A stretch of DNA of 64,000 nt, from positions 806,001-870,000 of the forward strand of contig NZ_CP039393.1 in the NCBI RefSeq assembly GCF_004803695.1, read 5' to 3'. The notes under the pieces are model-generated. The model had not been told where the DNA came from, ran no database searches, and saw only the letters and a program-made list of their open reading frames with translations. This DNA is from Muribaculum gordoncarteri (GTDB taxonomy: Bacteria > Bacteroidota > Bacteroidia > Bacteroidales > Muribaculaceae). Of the stretch, positions 47,436 through 56,358 are shown piece after piece. Position 1 is the stretch's first letter. Each line of letters starts with the position of its first letter. The position numbers and the translations under genes were made by a program.

Positions 47436-49400
47436 TCACGATATGCGCGTTATTCGACGGTTGGGGCGATTGTTTATGATCAGCGGAACCTGTTCCACGG
47501 TTACTGTGCTCGTGTCAAGACCGAGGGCTTTGTCGGCCGTGATGGTGATGTGACGCAGCAGCTCGTAAATGGCCATTATGCGCCGTTCCGAAGGCTTGCA
47601 GTTGCTCGATTGCGAAAACACACGTTGGATGATGACAAAACGGAAATCCCCGGGAATGGAGTGACGCATCATCGACGGATAGGTGCTCGTGAGGTTGAGC
47701 TGGTTGTCAGCTACGAGGTCTTCGACGATCTGACGCAGGTAAACACTCACCTGAGGACGCACCTTGAAACCTATGCGCAGGTTGATCAGGAACAGTGCGT
47801 CACGTACGATTGTTTTCGAGCTGTATTCCAGCGTGTCAGGTTCGTCTACATGGTCGATTCTTACTATCCAGTAGTGGTCGGCACGCTTGGGCTGCTTGTT
47901 TATTATTGAATAGAGCAGCTTGCTCTCCACCTGGCCTTCAGTGTGGGAATAGCTGATGTAGACGACATTGGACGCATATTTGGCAATCTCACGGTCGTTG
48001 CGTATGTCGGTTATTATGTCGACATAACCGTCCAATGGTTTATAGTCGATGAAACGTGACCTCACGCGGCGCCCTATGTGCCATGCGAGCATGATCGCAC
48101 ACAACAGTCCGGCAATCAGCACGGTAAACCATCCGCCATGCATGAACTTGAACACATTGGCGGTGAAGAATGCGCCTTCAAGGGCGATGAACACCAACAT
48201 GAACAATGCCGTAATCCATGATGCTACGCCCCGTGACCTCAGATAGAATCCAAGCAGCACGGTGGTTGTGAGCATTGTCACGGTTATGGCCAATCCATAG
48301 GCGGCCTCCATGCGCGCCGATGAACGGAATATGACGACGGTCAGCAGACACCCGAGAAAGAGAAACATGTTTATTGCCGGGACATATAGCTGCCCCTTTA
48401 TCGTGCCGGGATATTTTATGTGCATTCTTGGCCAGAAGTCAAGGTTTATGGCCTCGCTTATCAATGTGAACGAGCCGCTTATAAGTGCCTGGCTGGCAAT
48501 TATGGCCGCTCCTGTCGACATTATGATTCCCCCTATGAGGAACCCTTTTGGCATTATGGCGTAGAAGGGATTGGCATCGGCCGCAATCGCTCCCTGATGA
48601 GCTATGATCCATGCTCCCTGTCCGAGATAGTTGAGGATGAGCATTATCTTGACAAATATCCAGCTTACCGAGATGTTTAGGCTTCCGCAATGTCCGAGGT
48701 CGGAGTATAGTGCTTCGGCTCCTGTGGTGCATAGAAACACGGCTCCGAGAATGAACATCCATCCTGGATAATGCACGATGAGCCTGACCGCGTAGTAGGG
48801 ATTGAACGCATGAAATATGGAGGTGTCGGCTCCTATGTTCATGATGCCGAGAATTCCGAGCATCAGAAACCAAATCAACATGAAAGGGCCAAACCATCGC
48901 CCGATGGCCGATGTGCCCGAGCGTTGAGCCAGAAATATAAGCGTTATGATTGTGAGTACAATCGGCACTACGGGGGTGCGTGGATAGATGTCACACAAGC
49001 CTTCTACCGCCGAAGTGACGGTGAGTGCTGGCGTTATGACACCGTCGGCCAACAGTGTGCTTGCCCCGACGGCGGCCACTATGTAAAGCCATTTGTGTGG
49101 TAGTTTGCGCACAAGTGAGAAGAGCGCAAGTATTCCTCCCTCTCCCTTGTTGTCGGCCCGCAATGCTATGATTACGTATTTCAGGGTCGTTTGCAGCGTA
49201 AGTGTCCAGATGACGCATGACACTGCACCTATTATATAATCGGCATCGTAGGCGGGATAAACGTGCATGATGGTTTTCATCACATAGAGGGGTGATGTGC
49301 CTATGTCGCCGAATACTATGCCTATGGTTACGAGAAGAACCATAGCCGTGATGCGGCGTACGGTGGGAGAGGCCGAGTGTGATGAAGTTCCGGTTGTCAT
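47436..49400 (-). CDS. kup: KUP-type potassium uptake transporter
   Basis: A 654-residue K+/H+ symporter of the KUP/HAK/KT family. The N-terminal GIVFGDIGTSPLYVMKTI is the family signature (about 22-39); EGGILALFSLVRK and about twelve membrane helices follow, with a cytoplasmic tail from about 460. Length is normal. It supports K+ uptake, often when other systems are saturated or at low pH. Confidence 0.95.
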   Translation of the reverse strand: MTTGTSSHSASPTVRRITAMVLLVTIGIVFGDIGTSPLYVMKTIMHVYPAYDADYIIGAVSCVIWTLTLQTTLKYVIIALRADNKGEGGILALFSLVRKLPHKWLYIVAAVGASTLLADGVITPALTVTSAVEGLCDIYPRTPVVPIVLTIITLIFLAQRSGTSAIGRWFGPFMLIWFLMLGILGIMNIGADTSIFHAFNPYYAVRLIVHYPGWMFILGAVFLCTTGAEALYSDLGHCGSLNISVSWIFVKIMLILNYLGQGAWIIAHQGAIAADANPFYAIMPKGFLIGGIIMSTGAAIIASQALISGSFTLISEAINLDFWPRMHIKYPGTIKGQLYVPAINMFLFLGCLLTVVIFRSSARMEAAYGLAITVTMLTTTVLLGFYLRSRGVASWITALFMLVFIALEGAFFTANVFKFMHGGWFTVLIAGLLCAIMLAWHIGRRVRSRFIDYKPLDGYVDIITDIRNDREIAKYASNVVYISYSHTEGQVESKLLYSIINKQPKRADHYWIVRIDHVDEPDTLEYSSKTIVRDALFLINLRIGFKVRPQVSVYLRQIVEDLVADNQLNLTSTYPSMMRHSIPGDFRFVIIQRVFSQSSNCKPSERRIMAIYELLRHITITADKALGLDTSTVTVEQVPLIINNRPNRRITRIS

Positions 49401-49463
49401 ATCAAAAGAAACGCATCGAGCATTTAAATTGTTGAATGAGCTTCTCCATCATGATGTGTAATA

Positions 49464-49503
49464 AAACAGGGGGGACTCCGCGTTACGGAATCACCCCTTG
49501 TTT
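49464..49503 (-). terminator. Terminator of the pRiA4b ORF-3 family gene
   Basis: Imperfect long hairpin AAACAGGGG...CTCCG / CGGA...CCCCTTGTTT, 27 bp past the stop at 49530, ending in a T-rich tail. Confidence 0.7.
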
Positions 49504-49529
49504 ATATATGTTTATGTAAAAGCAGACTT

Positions 49530-50075
49530 TTACATGTTTTCGTCAAATGTCATTTCATCAAAACCGGCGGCGTCAAATTCATCGTCATTGAACTCATCGC
49601 TTCCGTAGAAATCCTCGTCGAGGTCGTCGACCTGTGTTGCAGCAGCGTTTTTGGCCTCAAATTCCTCAAGATCCATGGTCTGTGGGGGAGGTGTGCCCAT
49701 CGATGCTATGCACACAGGGTCCTTAAGGTTCTTTCCCGGTACACTCTTCTTCATTTCAATGAAGAAGCAGCGGTCGGTCATGTAGTCGAATACGAATATT
49801 AGGCGCTGTCCGTCGTCGATGTAGTCGCTCAATATCGTTTCATCCATGAGATAGACGTCTTCGTCCGATTCCGAGCCCATGTCCTCAAGGGTGATTTCCT
49901 TGCCTTTCTCCCAATTATCGTCACAGATGAAGAATGAACACATCTGGTTTTTGTCATAGTCGACCGAGTCGCAGATGGCGTTTCTTAGGTCGAGGAATGT
50001 TGCATCGGCGTCGATGCTGATTTCCCTGCGGAAATTGTCGACCTCGTCTGATACAAGTCTAAAGTTGAATATCAT
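49530..50075 (-). CDS. Plasmid pRiA4b ORF-3 family-like protein with acidic tail
   Basis: A 181-residue cytoplasmic protein. The N-terminus (MIFNFRLVSDEVDNFRREISIDADATFLDLRNAI) and LIFVFDYMTDRCFFIEMKK fit the pRiA4b ORF-3 fold. The last 45 residues are almost entirely Asp/Glu with Phe, a feature of DNA mimics and of some ribosome- or nucleic-acid-associated proteins. The function of the family is not established. It is transcribed alone, between plsC and kup. Confidence 0.65.
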   Translation of the reverse strand: MIFNFRLVSDEVDNFRREISIDADATFLDLRNAICDSVDYDKNQMCSFFICDDNWEKGKEITLEDMGSESDEDVYLMDETILSDYIDDGQRLIFVFDYMTDRCFFIEMKKSVPGKNLKDPVCIASMGTPPPQTMDLEEFEAKNAAATQVDDLDEDFYGSDEFNDDEFDAAGFDEMTFDENM

Positions 50076-50202
50076 ATTTTATAATTTATATTCGATTATA
50101 TCGATACGTTTTATCATTTGCGAAATTAATAAAATTCCCATATAATGTACACAGTTCCTATGACAAATTTTGTAGCACTCCGCTGAAAAGAGTCGGCGAC
50201 AT

Positions 50203-50928
50203 TCATTTATGTCGCTCGGGCAATGAGTCGTGTATGGTGGCGTAGCTTCCGTCAAGTAACTGAAGCAGGTCATGTTTTCCGTTCACGGCCTCGATAGGCT
50301 TGTGTATGGTCAAGGTTATGTGTCCCCAATTGGGAATTTTCTTAAAGCGAGGCATCACCTCAAATGATCCGTCGATGGTGATTGGAACGACCGGAAGGCC
50401 GAATTCCATCGCAAGGACAAACGCTCCGCGCTTGAAACGCCGCATCTTACCGTCCCATGTGCGGGCTCCTTCGGGAAATACGACAAGCGACATCCCTCCG
50501 CGCAGCTGCTTTTCGGCTTTCTCCATCGTGGCCTTGGTGGCCGACGGCGACGAGTTGTCGACCATGATGTGGCCCGACACCTTGCATGAATAACCTACAA
50601 ACGGAATCTTTTCAAGCGACTTCTTCATCATCCAGCGGAAATTGTGGTTGAGGTATCCGTAGATGGAGAATATGTCGTAGGCTCCCTGGTGGTTGGCTAT
50701 GAATACGTAGGATGTGTGGGGGTCGATGTTTTCGCGTCCTTTGACAGTGACCTTGACCATGGACATGACACAGAAAAGGCGCGCCCACCAATGCGGGAAA
50801 AAGTAGCCCGCCCAGCGACCCATGCCCAGCATGCTCAGGATGATGGTGATTGTCGCCGTCAATATCGTGGCCGTCAGCAGAACCGGGGCCATGATTAAAA
50901 TCTGATATATTCTATACAGTATTAACAT
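50203..50928 (-). CDS. plsC: 1-acyl-sn-glycerol-3-phosphate acyltransferase
   Basis: A 241-residue membrane-bound acyltransferase making phosphatidic acid. It carries the catalytic H-x4-D motif NHQGAYD (His80, Asp85) and the FPEGARTWDG substrate-binding block, after an N-terminal membrane helix. Because the promoter -7 box ends only 8 bp before the ATG at 50928, the start at 50892 (MAPVLLTATIL, 229 residues) may be the true one; otherwise the transcript is nearly leaderless. Its promoter marks the edge of the second IS target duplication. Confidence 0.92.
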   Translation of the reverse strand: MLILYRIYQILIMAPVLLTATILTATITIILSMLGMGRWAGYFFPHWWARLFCVMSMVKVTVKGRENIDPHTSYVFIANHQGAYDIFSIYGYLNHNFRWMMKKSLEKIPFVGYSCKVSGHIMVDNSSPSATKATMEKAEKQLRGGMSLVVFPEGARTWDGKMRRFKRGAFVLAMEFGLPVVPITIDGSFEVMPRFKKIPNWGHITLTIHKPIEAVNGKHDLLQLLDGSYATIHDSLPERHK

Positions 50929-50935
50929 CGTGATG

Positions 50936-50966
50936 CAAATATAACAAGCGTGATGCTAAATTGCAA
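50936..50966 (-). promoter_or_regulatory. plsC promoter, at the IS target edge
   Basis: On the minus strand: TTG at 50966-50964, a 20-nt spacer, TATATTTG at 50943-50936. The second IS target duplication begins at 50937, again between the G and TTT of the -7 box. Confidence 0.8.
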
Positions 50967-50993
50967 AACATAATATGTATTTTTTGAATATAA

Positions 50994-51334
50994 GAGCCGG
51001 TACGACAATAAATGTTAACGGCAGGGCGGTCAATTGTTGAGTGATTTTCTTTAGCTCTTGAGGGAGCGATGGGGCTCCATCGTGACCGAAAGAGATGAAG
51101 AAAAGCGCCAACGAGTGGCCGAGGCGAAGGTAACTTTCGTCCCATCAAATATTGGGGCAGCATCTTCCACTGACATCCGGTGTAAACCAGATATACAATA
51201 GCTGTGAATATCTTATAGAGGTCTGTCCGTTCCTTTCCAAGGAAGCCTGACAAAAACTTACGGATGCGCTTCCGCTGGCAATGCTTAAACTTTATTTTCA
51301 TGGAGTCAATGATTAATGTTACTGAGATATAACA
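50994..51334 (-). mobile_element. IS5-like element, left part, split by IS copy 2
   Basis: Begins with the 34-bp terminal repeat (GAGCCGGTACGACAATAAAT and on) after TAA, and ends where IS copy 2 inserted. It includes a duplicated piece of transposase remnant. The full pre-insertion element is seen at 53417-53931. Confidence 0.75.
51147..51301 (-). pseudogene. IS5-family transposase N-terminal remnant (duplicate)
   Basis: About 50 residues from MKIKFKHCQRKRIRKFL to WKMLPQ, matching the N-terminal DUF4096-like region (YKIFTAIVYLVYTGCQWKMLP) of IS5-family transposases. The frame then becomes non-homologous. It is an identical copy of 53570-53724, made by the IS copy 2 target duplication. Confidence 0.65.
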
Positions 51335-51381
51335 CGGTAGTTTGACAGTTGCATTTTCATGAATCTTTTTTGCTGGCACGC

Positions 51382-51412
51382 TTGCACGTGTCAAATTTTA
51401 TTACTATCTTTG
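51382..51412 (+). promoter_or_regulatory. Transposase promoter, IS copy 2
   Basis: Same TTG-N20-TATCTTTG arrangement as in copy 1, 38 nt before the ATG. Confidence 0.65.
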
Positions 51413-51449
51413 TAGCACCGTGTAGCAATCAACGGCAGGGCGGCATAAT

Positions 51450-53255
51450 ATGAAGCTGAAAATAACCAAGACAAAAAAGACTTCCATCCTTTATGTACAG
51501 AAGGCATACAGGGACAAGAACGGCAAAAGTACCTCAAGAATCCATGAGCGCCTTGGAACGCTTGAGGAAGTTCGTCAGAGATGCGGAGACAGAGATCCTG
51601 TTGAATGGGCCAGGGGATATATCGCCAGGCTTACGGCACAGGAGAAGGAGGGCCGGCAGGTGATAATATCACGTCTGTCGCCCACAAAGCTTATTGAAAA
51701 AGGCGAGGCTCAGAGTTGCGAGAGCGGATATCTGTTTCTTAAACGGCTGTACCATAAGGTCGGGATGGACAGGATATGCGAGGCAATCTCACGTAAACAT
51801 AAGTTCGACTTCGATTTCAACAAAGTTCTGGAGCTGATGGTCTACGAACGGCTTTTGAGACCGGCTTCAAAACTAGGTAATTATCGCAGGAGCGGAAGCT
51901 ATATCGAGCCTTTTGATATAGAAAAACAGCATATCTACAGGAGTCTGGATATCCTGGACAGACACGGTGAATACATCCAGAAGAGACTTTTCCTTAATTC
52001 GTCAAAGGTTGTCGAACGGGATACGACCGTCATGTACTATGACTGCACCAACTATTTTTTCGAGAGAGAATCTGCCGATCCGGACTATGTGACAGACAAA
52101 AAAGGGAACGTTCATGAACGTATACGCAAGTACGGAGTCTCCAAGGAACATCGACCGAACCCCATCGTACAGATGGGTATGTTCATCGACAACTCCGGCA
52201 TGCCGGTTGCGATGTGCATCAATCCCGGCAATGCCAACGAACAGACTACCTTGATTCCAACTGAAAAGATTATAGTTGAGAAGATGGGGGTCAGCAAGAT
52301 TGTAGTCTGTACAGACGGAGGTCTCTCTTCTGAAGGCAACCGGTCATATAACTCCACAGCAGAAAGATCATTCATAACGGTGCAGTCAATAAAGAAACTG
52401 GAGGATAATCTCAGGGACTGGTGTCTGGAACCGACAGGATGGAAACTTGTAAAGTCCGACACGGTACAAAAAGACAAGCGGTACCGGGATGCAGACGAGG
52501 ATGAACTGGAGTTTGACCTGACTGATGCCGATACTGCCCGTTATTACGGAGACCGCACTTTTTATCGCGAGCGTTGGATTGTCAATGAAAAGACAAAGTT
52601 CTCTCAAAGATTGATTGTGACATTTTCATACAAATACCGCGACTACCTCCGATTCCTGCGTCAACGCGAGATTGACAAGGCTGACAGCAATGCACGTGGA
52701 AACAGGACATTGACCAAATCTTATAAGAGCCCTGACAGGTTCCTTTCCGAGACCTACGCCACAGAAGACGGCGAGGTTGCGGTATTCAGAACCGTCTCCC
52801 TGAATCTTGACGCCATATCAGAAGAAGAAAAATATGACGGCTTCTATGCGATATGTACGGATCTGTCTGACAATGTGACGAAAATCATCGAACTGAACCA
52901 TAACCGCTGGGAGTCGGAGGATGCCTTCAGGGTCATCAAGACTGACTTCAAGGGTCGACCCGTCTTCGTCTGGACGGCGGAACACATAAGGGCCCACTTC
53001 ATTGTCTGCTTTATCACACTACTGCTCTTCAGAATAATGGAAAAGGAACTGAACTATAAATACACATCCTCCGCTATAATTGAGAAACTACGGTCAATGA
53101 CTATGAACATAGTCAAGGGAGAAGGCTACAAGCCTAACTTCACACGGGATGATCTTACCGATGACCTACATGCCAAAGCCGGCTTCAGACTCGACACCGA
53201 GATTGTTACTCGTCAGAAAATCAAACAGATTATTGCTAATATTAAAAAAGGTTAA
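51450..53255 (+). CDS. IS1634 family transposase, copy 2
   Basis: A 601-residue DDE transposase identical to copy 1 except Gly for Glu at residue 56, in the N-terminal region ahead of the catalytic core (Asp198, Asp289, Glu490 all retained). The substitution is unlikely to abolish catalysis but could affect end recognition if that region binds DNA. Which copy is the parent cannot be read from the sequence. Confidence 0.92.
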   Translation: MKLKITKTKKTSILYVQKAYRDKNGKSTSRIHERLGTLEEVRQRCGDRDPVEWARGYIARLTAQEKEGRQVIISRLSPTKLIEKGEAQSCESGYLFLKRLYHKVGMDRICEAISRKHKFDFDFNKVLELMVYERLLRPASKLGNYRRSGSYIEPFDIEKQHIYRSLDILDRHGEYIQKRLFLNSSKVVERDTTVMYYDCTNYFFERESADPDYVTDKKGNVHERIRKYGVSKEHRPNPIVQMGMFIDNSGMPVAMCINPGNANEQTTLIPTEKIIVEKMGVSKIVVCTDGGLSSEGNRSYNSTAERSFITVQSIKKLEDNLRDWCLEPTGWKLVKSDTVQKDKRYRDADEDELEFDLTDADTARYYGDRTFYRERWIVNEKTKFSQRLIVTFSYKYRDYLRFLRQREIDKADSNARGNRTLTKSYKSPDRFLSETYATEDGEVAVFRTVSLNLDAISEEEKYDGFYAICTDLSDNVTKIIELNHNRWESEDAFRVIKTDFKGRPVFVWTAEHIRAHFIVCFITLLLFRIMEKELNYKYTSSAIIEKLRSMTMNIVKGEGYKPNFTRDDLTDDLHAKAGFRLDTEIVTRQKIKQIIANIKKG

Positions 53256-53290
53256 ATATAGATAACCCCATTCCAGTGCTACATATATAG

Positions 53291-53330
53291 ACCCTTTTGC
53301 ACATGGCTTCACGCCAATGTACAAAAGGGT
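53291..53330. terminator. Hairpin in the 3' tail of IS copy 2
   Basis: Same stem ACCCTTTTG/CAAAAGGGT as in copy 1, 36 bp past the transposase stop. Confidence 0.6.
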
Positions 53331-53359
53331 TTGCTCGTTTTTGGACTGTAAAAGATGGG

Positions 53360-53757
53360 AAATATAACAAGCGTGATGCTAAATTGCAAAACATAATATG
53401 TATTTTTTGAATATAAGAGCCGGTACGACAATAAATGTTAACGGCAGGGCGGTCAATTGTTGAGTGATTTTCTTTAGCTCTTGAGGGAGCGATGGGGCTC
53501 CATCGTGACCGAAAGAGATGAAGAAAAGCGCCAACGAGTGGCCGAGGCGAAGGTAACTTTCGTCCCATCAAATATTGGGGCAGCATCTTCCACTGACATC
53601 CGGTGTAAACCAGATATACAATAGCTGTGAATATCTTATAGAGGTCTGTCCGTTCCTTTCCAAGGAAGCCTGACAAAAACTTACGGATGCGCTTCCGCTG
53701 GCAATGCTTAAACTTTATTTTCATGGAGTCAATGATTAATGTTACTGAGATATAACA
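53360..53757. repeat. 398-bp target duplication of IS copy 2, right copy
   Basis: Identical to 50937-51334. Its left edge carries the plsC promoter with a truncated -7 box (TATATTT followed by C of the IS), pointing back into the IS. Confidence 0.95.
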
Positions 53758-53931
53758 CAAATCAGACCTTTTCCCCTTTTGGTTGAACCGAAATTACCAT
53801 CGCCTCGCATATTGCGGGCGCTTTTCCGTCTGTTTGTCAGTCGTGTACATCCAGTACACTCCTTCCTCGCAGACCAAAAATCGCTCCGCACTATGCGACC
53901 CTGCCGTTAATATTTATTGTCGAACCGGCTC
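53417..53931 (-). mobile_element. IS5-like element, 515 bp, non-autonomous
   Basis: Terminal inverted repeats of about 34 bp: GAGCCGGTACGACAATAAAT... at 53417 and its complement ending CCGGCTC at 53931, with two mismatches. TAA flanks both sides (53414-53416, 53932-53934), the TNA-type 3-bp duplication of several IS5-family groups. Inside is only an N-terminal transposase remnant, so it cannot move by itself. IS copy 2 inserted after 53757. Transposition in trans by an intact relative elsewhere is possible. Confidence 0.75.
53570..53724 (-). pseudogene. IS5-family transposase N-terminal remnant
   Basis: MKIKFKHCQ to WKMLPQ, followed by unrelated sequence in the same frame. The rest of the transposase, including the DDE domain, is missing. 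The Trp-x-Met-Leu-Pro motif after a hydrophobic helix is characteristic of the family's N-terminus. Confidence 0.65.
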
Positions 53932-53945
53932 TAAAAACAACGACG

Positions 53946-53974
53946 GCCGGAGCAGTTGCTCCGACCGTCAATAT
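53946..53974 (-). terminator. Terminator of glyA
   Basis: Hairpin GACGG.CGGAGCA/TGCTCCG.CCGTC about 25 bp past the glyA stop, followed by TTGTTTTT on the minus strand. Confidence 0.85.
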
Positions 53975-53996
53975 GAGTTGATTTATTGTCGTCGAT

Positions 53997-55277
53997 TTAG
54001 TAGGCAAACATGGGGTAGGACTCCATTGTGGTGTTTACCTTTTCGCGTACTGCGGCTATTACTTTCGGGTCGTCATGGTTGGAGAGAACGGTGTCGATCA
54101 TTTCTACGATTTCGCCCATAAGTTCCTCTTTGGCACCACGGGTTGTGATGGCCGGAGTACCGAGGCGTATACCCGATGTCTGGAACGGGCTGCGTGAGTC
54201 GAAGGGCACCATGTTCTTGTTGGCTGTGATGTCGGCTTCAACAAGCACCTTCTCGGCAACTTTTCCGGTGAGGTTGGGGAACTTGGTGCGGAGGTCGACG
54301 AGCATGCAGTGGTTGTCGGTTCCTCCCGATATGATTTTGTAGCCCTTGTCGACAAGTGCCTGAGCCATTACGGTTGCATTCTTCTTGACCTGGGTCTGGT
54401 AATCCTTGTAAGCGGGTTGAAGAGCTTCGGCGAATGCCACGGCTTTTGCTGCGATTACGTGTTCCAGCGGGCCGCCCTGTACGCCGGGGAATACGGCTGA
54501 GTCGAGCAGTGCCGACATCTTGCGCACCTCGCCCTTGTTGTTGGTCTTGCCCCAGGGATTGTCGAAGTCCTCTCCGAGCAGTATGATACCGCCGCGCGGG
54601 CCGCGAAGTGTCTTGTGGGTGGTTGAGGTGACGATGTGGGCATATTTTACCGGGTTGTCGAGCAGTCCGGCTGCGATGAGTCCGGCGGGATGAGCCATGT
54701 CGATCATCAGTATCGCACCGATTTCATCGGCAAGACGACGCATGCGTGCGTAATCCCATTCGCGAGAGTAGGCGCTTGCACCGCCTATTATGAGCTTCGG
54801 ACGCTCACGACGGGCCACTTCCTCCATCTGGTCATAGTCGACAAGACCTGTATCCTCCTTTACGTTGTACTCCAAGGCTTCAAACATCAATCCCGAGAAG
54901 TTGACAGGGCTTCCGTGTGACAGGTGTCCGCCGTGGGAAAGATTGAGTCCCAGGAACTTGTCGCCGGGTTTCAGGCAGGCCATGAATACGGCCATGTTGG
55001 CTTGTGCTCCCGAGTGAGGCTGTACGTTGGCGTAAGCGGCGCCGAAAATTTCCTTAACTCGGTCGATGGCAAGCTGTTCGGCTTCATCTACAACCTGGCA
55101 ACCGCCGTAGTAACGGTGTCCGGGATACCCTTCGGCATATTTGTTGGTGAGGCATGAGCCCATTGCTTGCATTACCTGGTCGCTCACGAAGTTTTCGGAT
55201 GCGATAAGTTCAATGCCATGTTTCTGACGCTGATGTTCACGCTCAATGATGTCGAAAATACGAGTGTCTCTTTCCAT
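53997..55277 (-). CDS. glyA: Serine hydroxymethyltransferase
   Basis: A 426-residue PLP enzyme interconverting serine and glycine and loading one-carbon units onto tetrahydrofolate. It shows [28 protein letters not shown] and the PLP-lysine Lys222 in [13 protein letters not shown]. Length is typical. It is last in a same-strand run after pyrB, pyrI and the flavin reductase (35-bp gap) and has a strong terminator. Confidence 0.97.
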   Translation of the reverse strand: MERDTRIFDIIEREHQRQKHGIELIASENFVSDQVMQAMGSCLTNKYAEGYPGHRYYGGCQVVDEAEQLAIDRVKEIFGAAYANVQPHSGAQANMAVFMACLKPGDKFLGLNLSHGGHLSHGSPVNFSGLMFEALEYNVKEDTGLVDYDQMEEVARRERPKLIIGGASAYSREWDYARMRRLADEIGAILMIDMAHPAGLIAAGLLDNPVKYAHIVTSTTHKTLRGPRGGIILLGEDFDNPWGKTNNKGEVRKMSALLDSAVFPGVQGGPLEHVIAAKAVAFAEALQPAYKDYQTQVKKNATVMAQALVDKGYKIISGGTDNHCMLVDLRTKFPNLTGKVAEKVLVEADITANKNMVPFDSRSPFQTSGIRLGTPAITTRGAKEELMGEIVEMIDTVLSNHDDPKVIAAVREKVNTTMESYPMFAY

Positions 55278-55312
55278 TCAGTCTAATTGTTTATTGTGTA
55301 TATTTAATCCAG

Positions 55313-55879
55313 TTACTTCTTTTTCTTGACCGACCATCCGAAATGTCCTATGCACTTTCCGAGTTCGTAGTAGCCTCCGTGGCTGTAGGCCATCAGTCCG
55401 GCGCGTGACAGCTCGAATGCTCCGCTTTCGGGATTGATGAGGCTTTCGTCGGCCAATACGTTCAGCACTTCGGCTATGAACATGTCATGGCTGCCGAGGT
55501 GTATTATCTCCTTGACCTTGCACTCGATGCTCAGCGGCGACTGCTCGATGTATGGACATCCTACCTTTACGCCTTTCACCGGTGTCAGTCCTGTTTCCTT
55601 CCACTTGTCGTAGTCGCGACCCGACTTTACGCCGGCCCAATCGGTGGCACGTGCCATGTCGAGGGTGGTGAGGTTGATTGTAAACTCCATCTCCTCGCTG
55701 ATTATGTCGTAGCTGTGGCGCGACGGACGCAGCGAAATGTAACACATAGCCGGGTCGGTGCAGATTGTTCCTGTCCATGCCACTGTCGCCATATTGTAGC
55801 GTTCGGGAGTGTTTCCGCAGCTAACAAGCACTGCGGGGAGGGGATATATCATTGTTCCCGGTTTCCAGCTTTGTTTCAT
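55313..55879 (-). CDS. Flavin reductase family protein (FMN-binding split barrel)
   Basis: A 188-residue FMN-binding protein of the flavin reductase-like family. WTGTICTDPAMCYISLRPSRHSYDII is the characteristic nucleotide-binding stretch, followed by FTINLTT and the C-terminal HGGYYELGK. It may reduce free flavin or act as a flavoenzyme; the partner is unknown. It lies 17 bp after pyrI and 35 bp before glyA. Confidence 0.88.
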   Translation of the reverse strand: MKQSWKPGTMIYPLPAVLVSCGNTPERYNMATVAWTGTICTDPAMCYISLRPSRHSYDIISEEMEFTINLTTLDMARATDWAGVKSGRDYDKWKETGLTPVKGVKVGCPYIEQSPLSIECKVKEIIHLGSHDMFIAEVLNVLADESLINPESGAFELSRAGLMAYSHGGYYELGKCIGHFGWSVKKKK

Positions 55880-55896
55880 AGTGGGATGGGAGTTGT

Positions 55897-56358
55897 TTAT
55901 TTTATTTGGGCATCCTTTGCACTTACCGTGTGGCCGCAGTAGTGACAGCGTATCACGCGATTCTCGGGGTCGATAAGCTCAAATTTTGTCTTCATCGGCT
56001 CGTTGTTGGTGATGCACTTGGGATTGTCACACTTCACGATTCCGATTATGGTTTGAGGCAATGTCACGTGATATTTCTCGACGACTTCAAAGTCGCGGAT
56101 GATGTTTATCTTGGCCGTGGGAGCGATGAGCGCTATGCGGTTAAGTACATCTTCGGGGAATATGGTGTCGGCCACCTTTATGATACCCTTTGTGCCGAGC
56201 TTCTTGCTGTCGAGGTTGTTGCCGATGGTCACGTGCTTGTCGAGCTTCTCGATTCCGAGTATCTTTACGGCCTGGAACAAGGCCGATGACGGGATTCGGT
56301 CGATGACGGTGCCGTTGCGCAATGCGGCTACGGCAAGTTCTTTCTTACATGTTGTCAT
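55897..56358 (-). CDS. pyrI: Aspartate carbamoyltransferase regulatory subunit
   Basis: A 153-residue allosteric subunit binding nucleotides and zinc. The zinc site Cys110, Cys115, Cys138 and Cys141 (KCDNPKC ... RCHYCG) is complete. The first 100 residues form the nucleotide-binding domain ([17 protein letters not shown]). Its start overlaps the end of pyrB by 14 bp, as expected for stoichiometric expression. Confidence 0.97.
   Translation of the reverse strand: MTTCKKELAVAALRNGTVIDRIPSSALFQAVKILGIEKLDKHVTIGNNLDSKKLGTKGIIKVADTIFPEDVLNRIALIAPTAKINIIRDFEVVEKYHVTLPQTIIGIVKCDNPKCITNNEPMKTKFELIDPENRVIRCHYCGHTVSAKDAQIK

Larger units (their letters stand above)
50937..51334. repeat. 398-bp target duplication of IS copy 2, left copy
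   Basis: Identical to 53360-53757 and abutting the IS. It keeps the plsC promoter and contains the left 341 bp of the older IS5-like element. One base (C at 51335) is shared by target and IS end, so 398 or 399 bp is equally possible. Confidence 0.95.
51335..53359 (+). mobile_element. IS1634-type insertion sequence, copy 2 (2,025 bp)
   Basis: Same length, ends and orientation as copy 1. Two differences were noticed: T to C just before the transposase (tagcaCcgtg) and A to G in transposase codon 56. Bounded by a perfect 398-bp direct repeat. The few differences imply that one copy derived from the other recently. Confidence 0.93.

Noticed and set aside
42996-53359. The whole two-IS block as one composite transposon
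   Set aside because: Each IS copy has its own, different target duplication, and the outermost sequences (42776 and 53360) do not form a common short duplication.
53783-54121. Plus-strand ORF spanning the IS5-like right end and the glyA 3' end
   Set aside because: It runs through a terminal inverted repeat and the glyA terminator and resembles no family.
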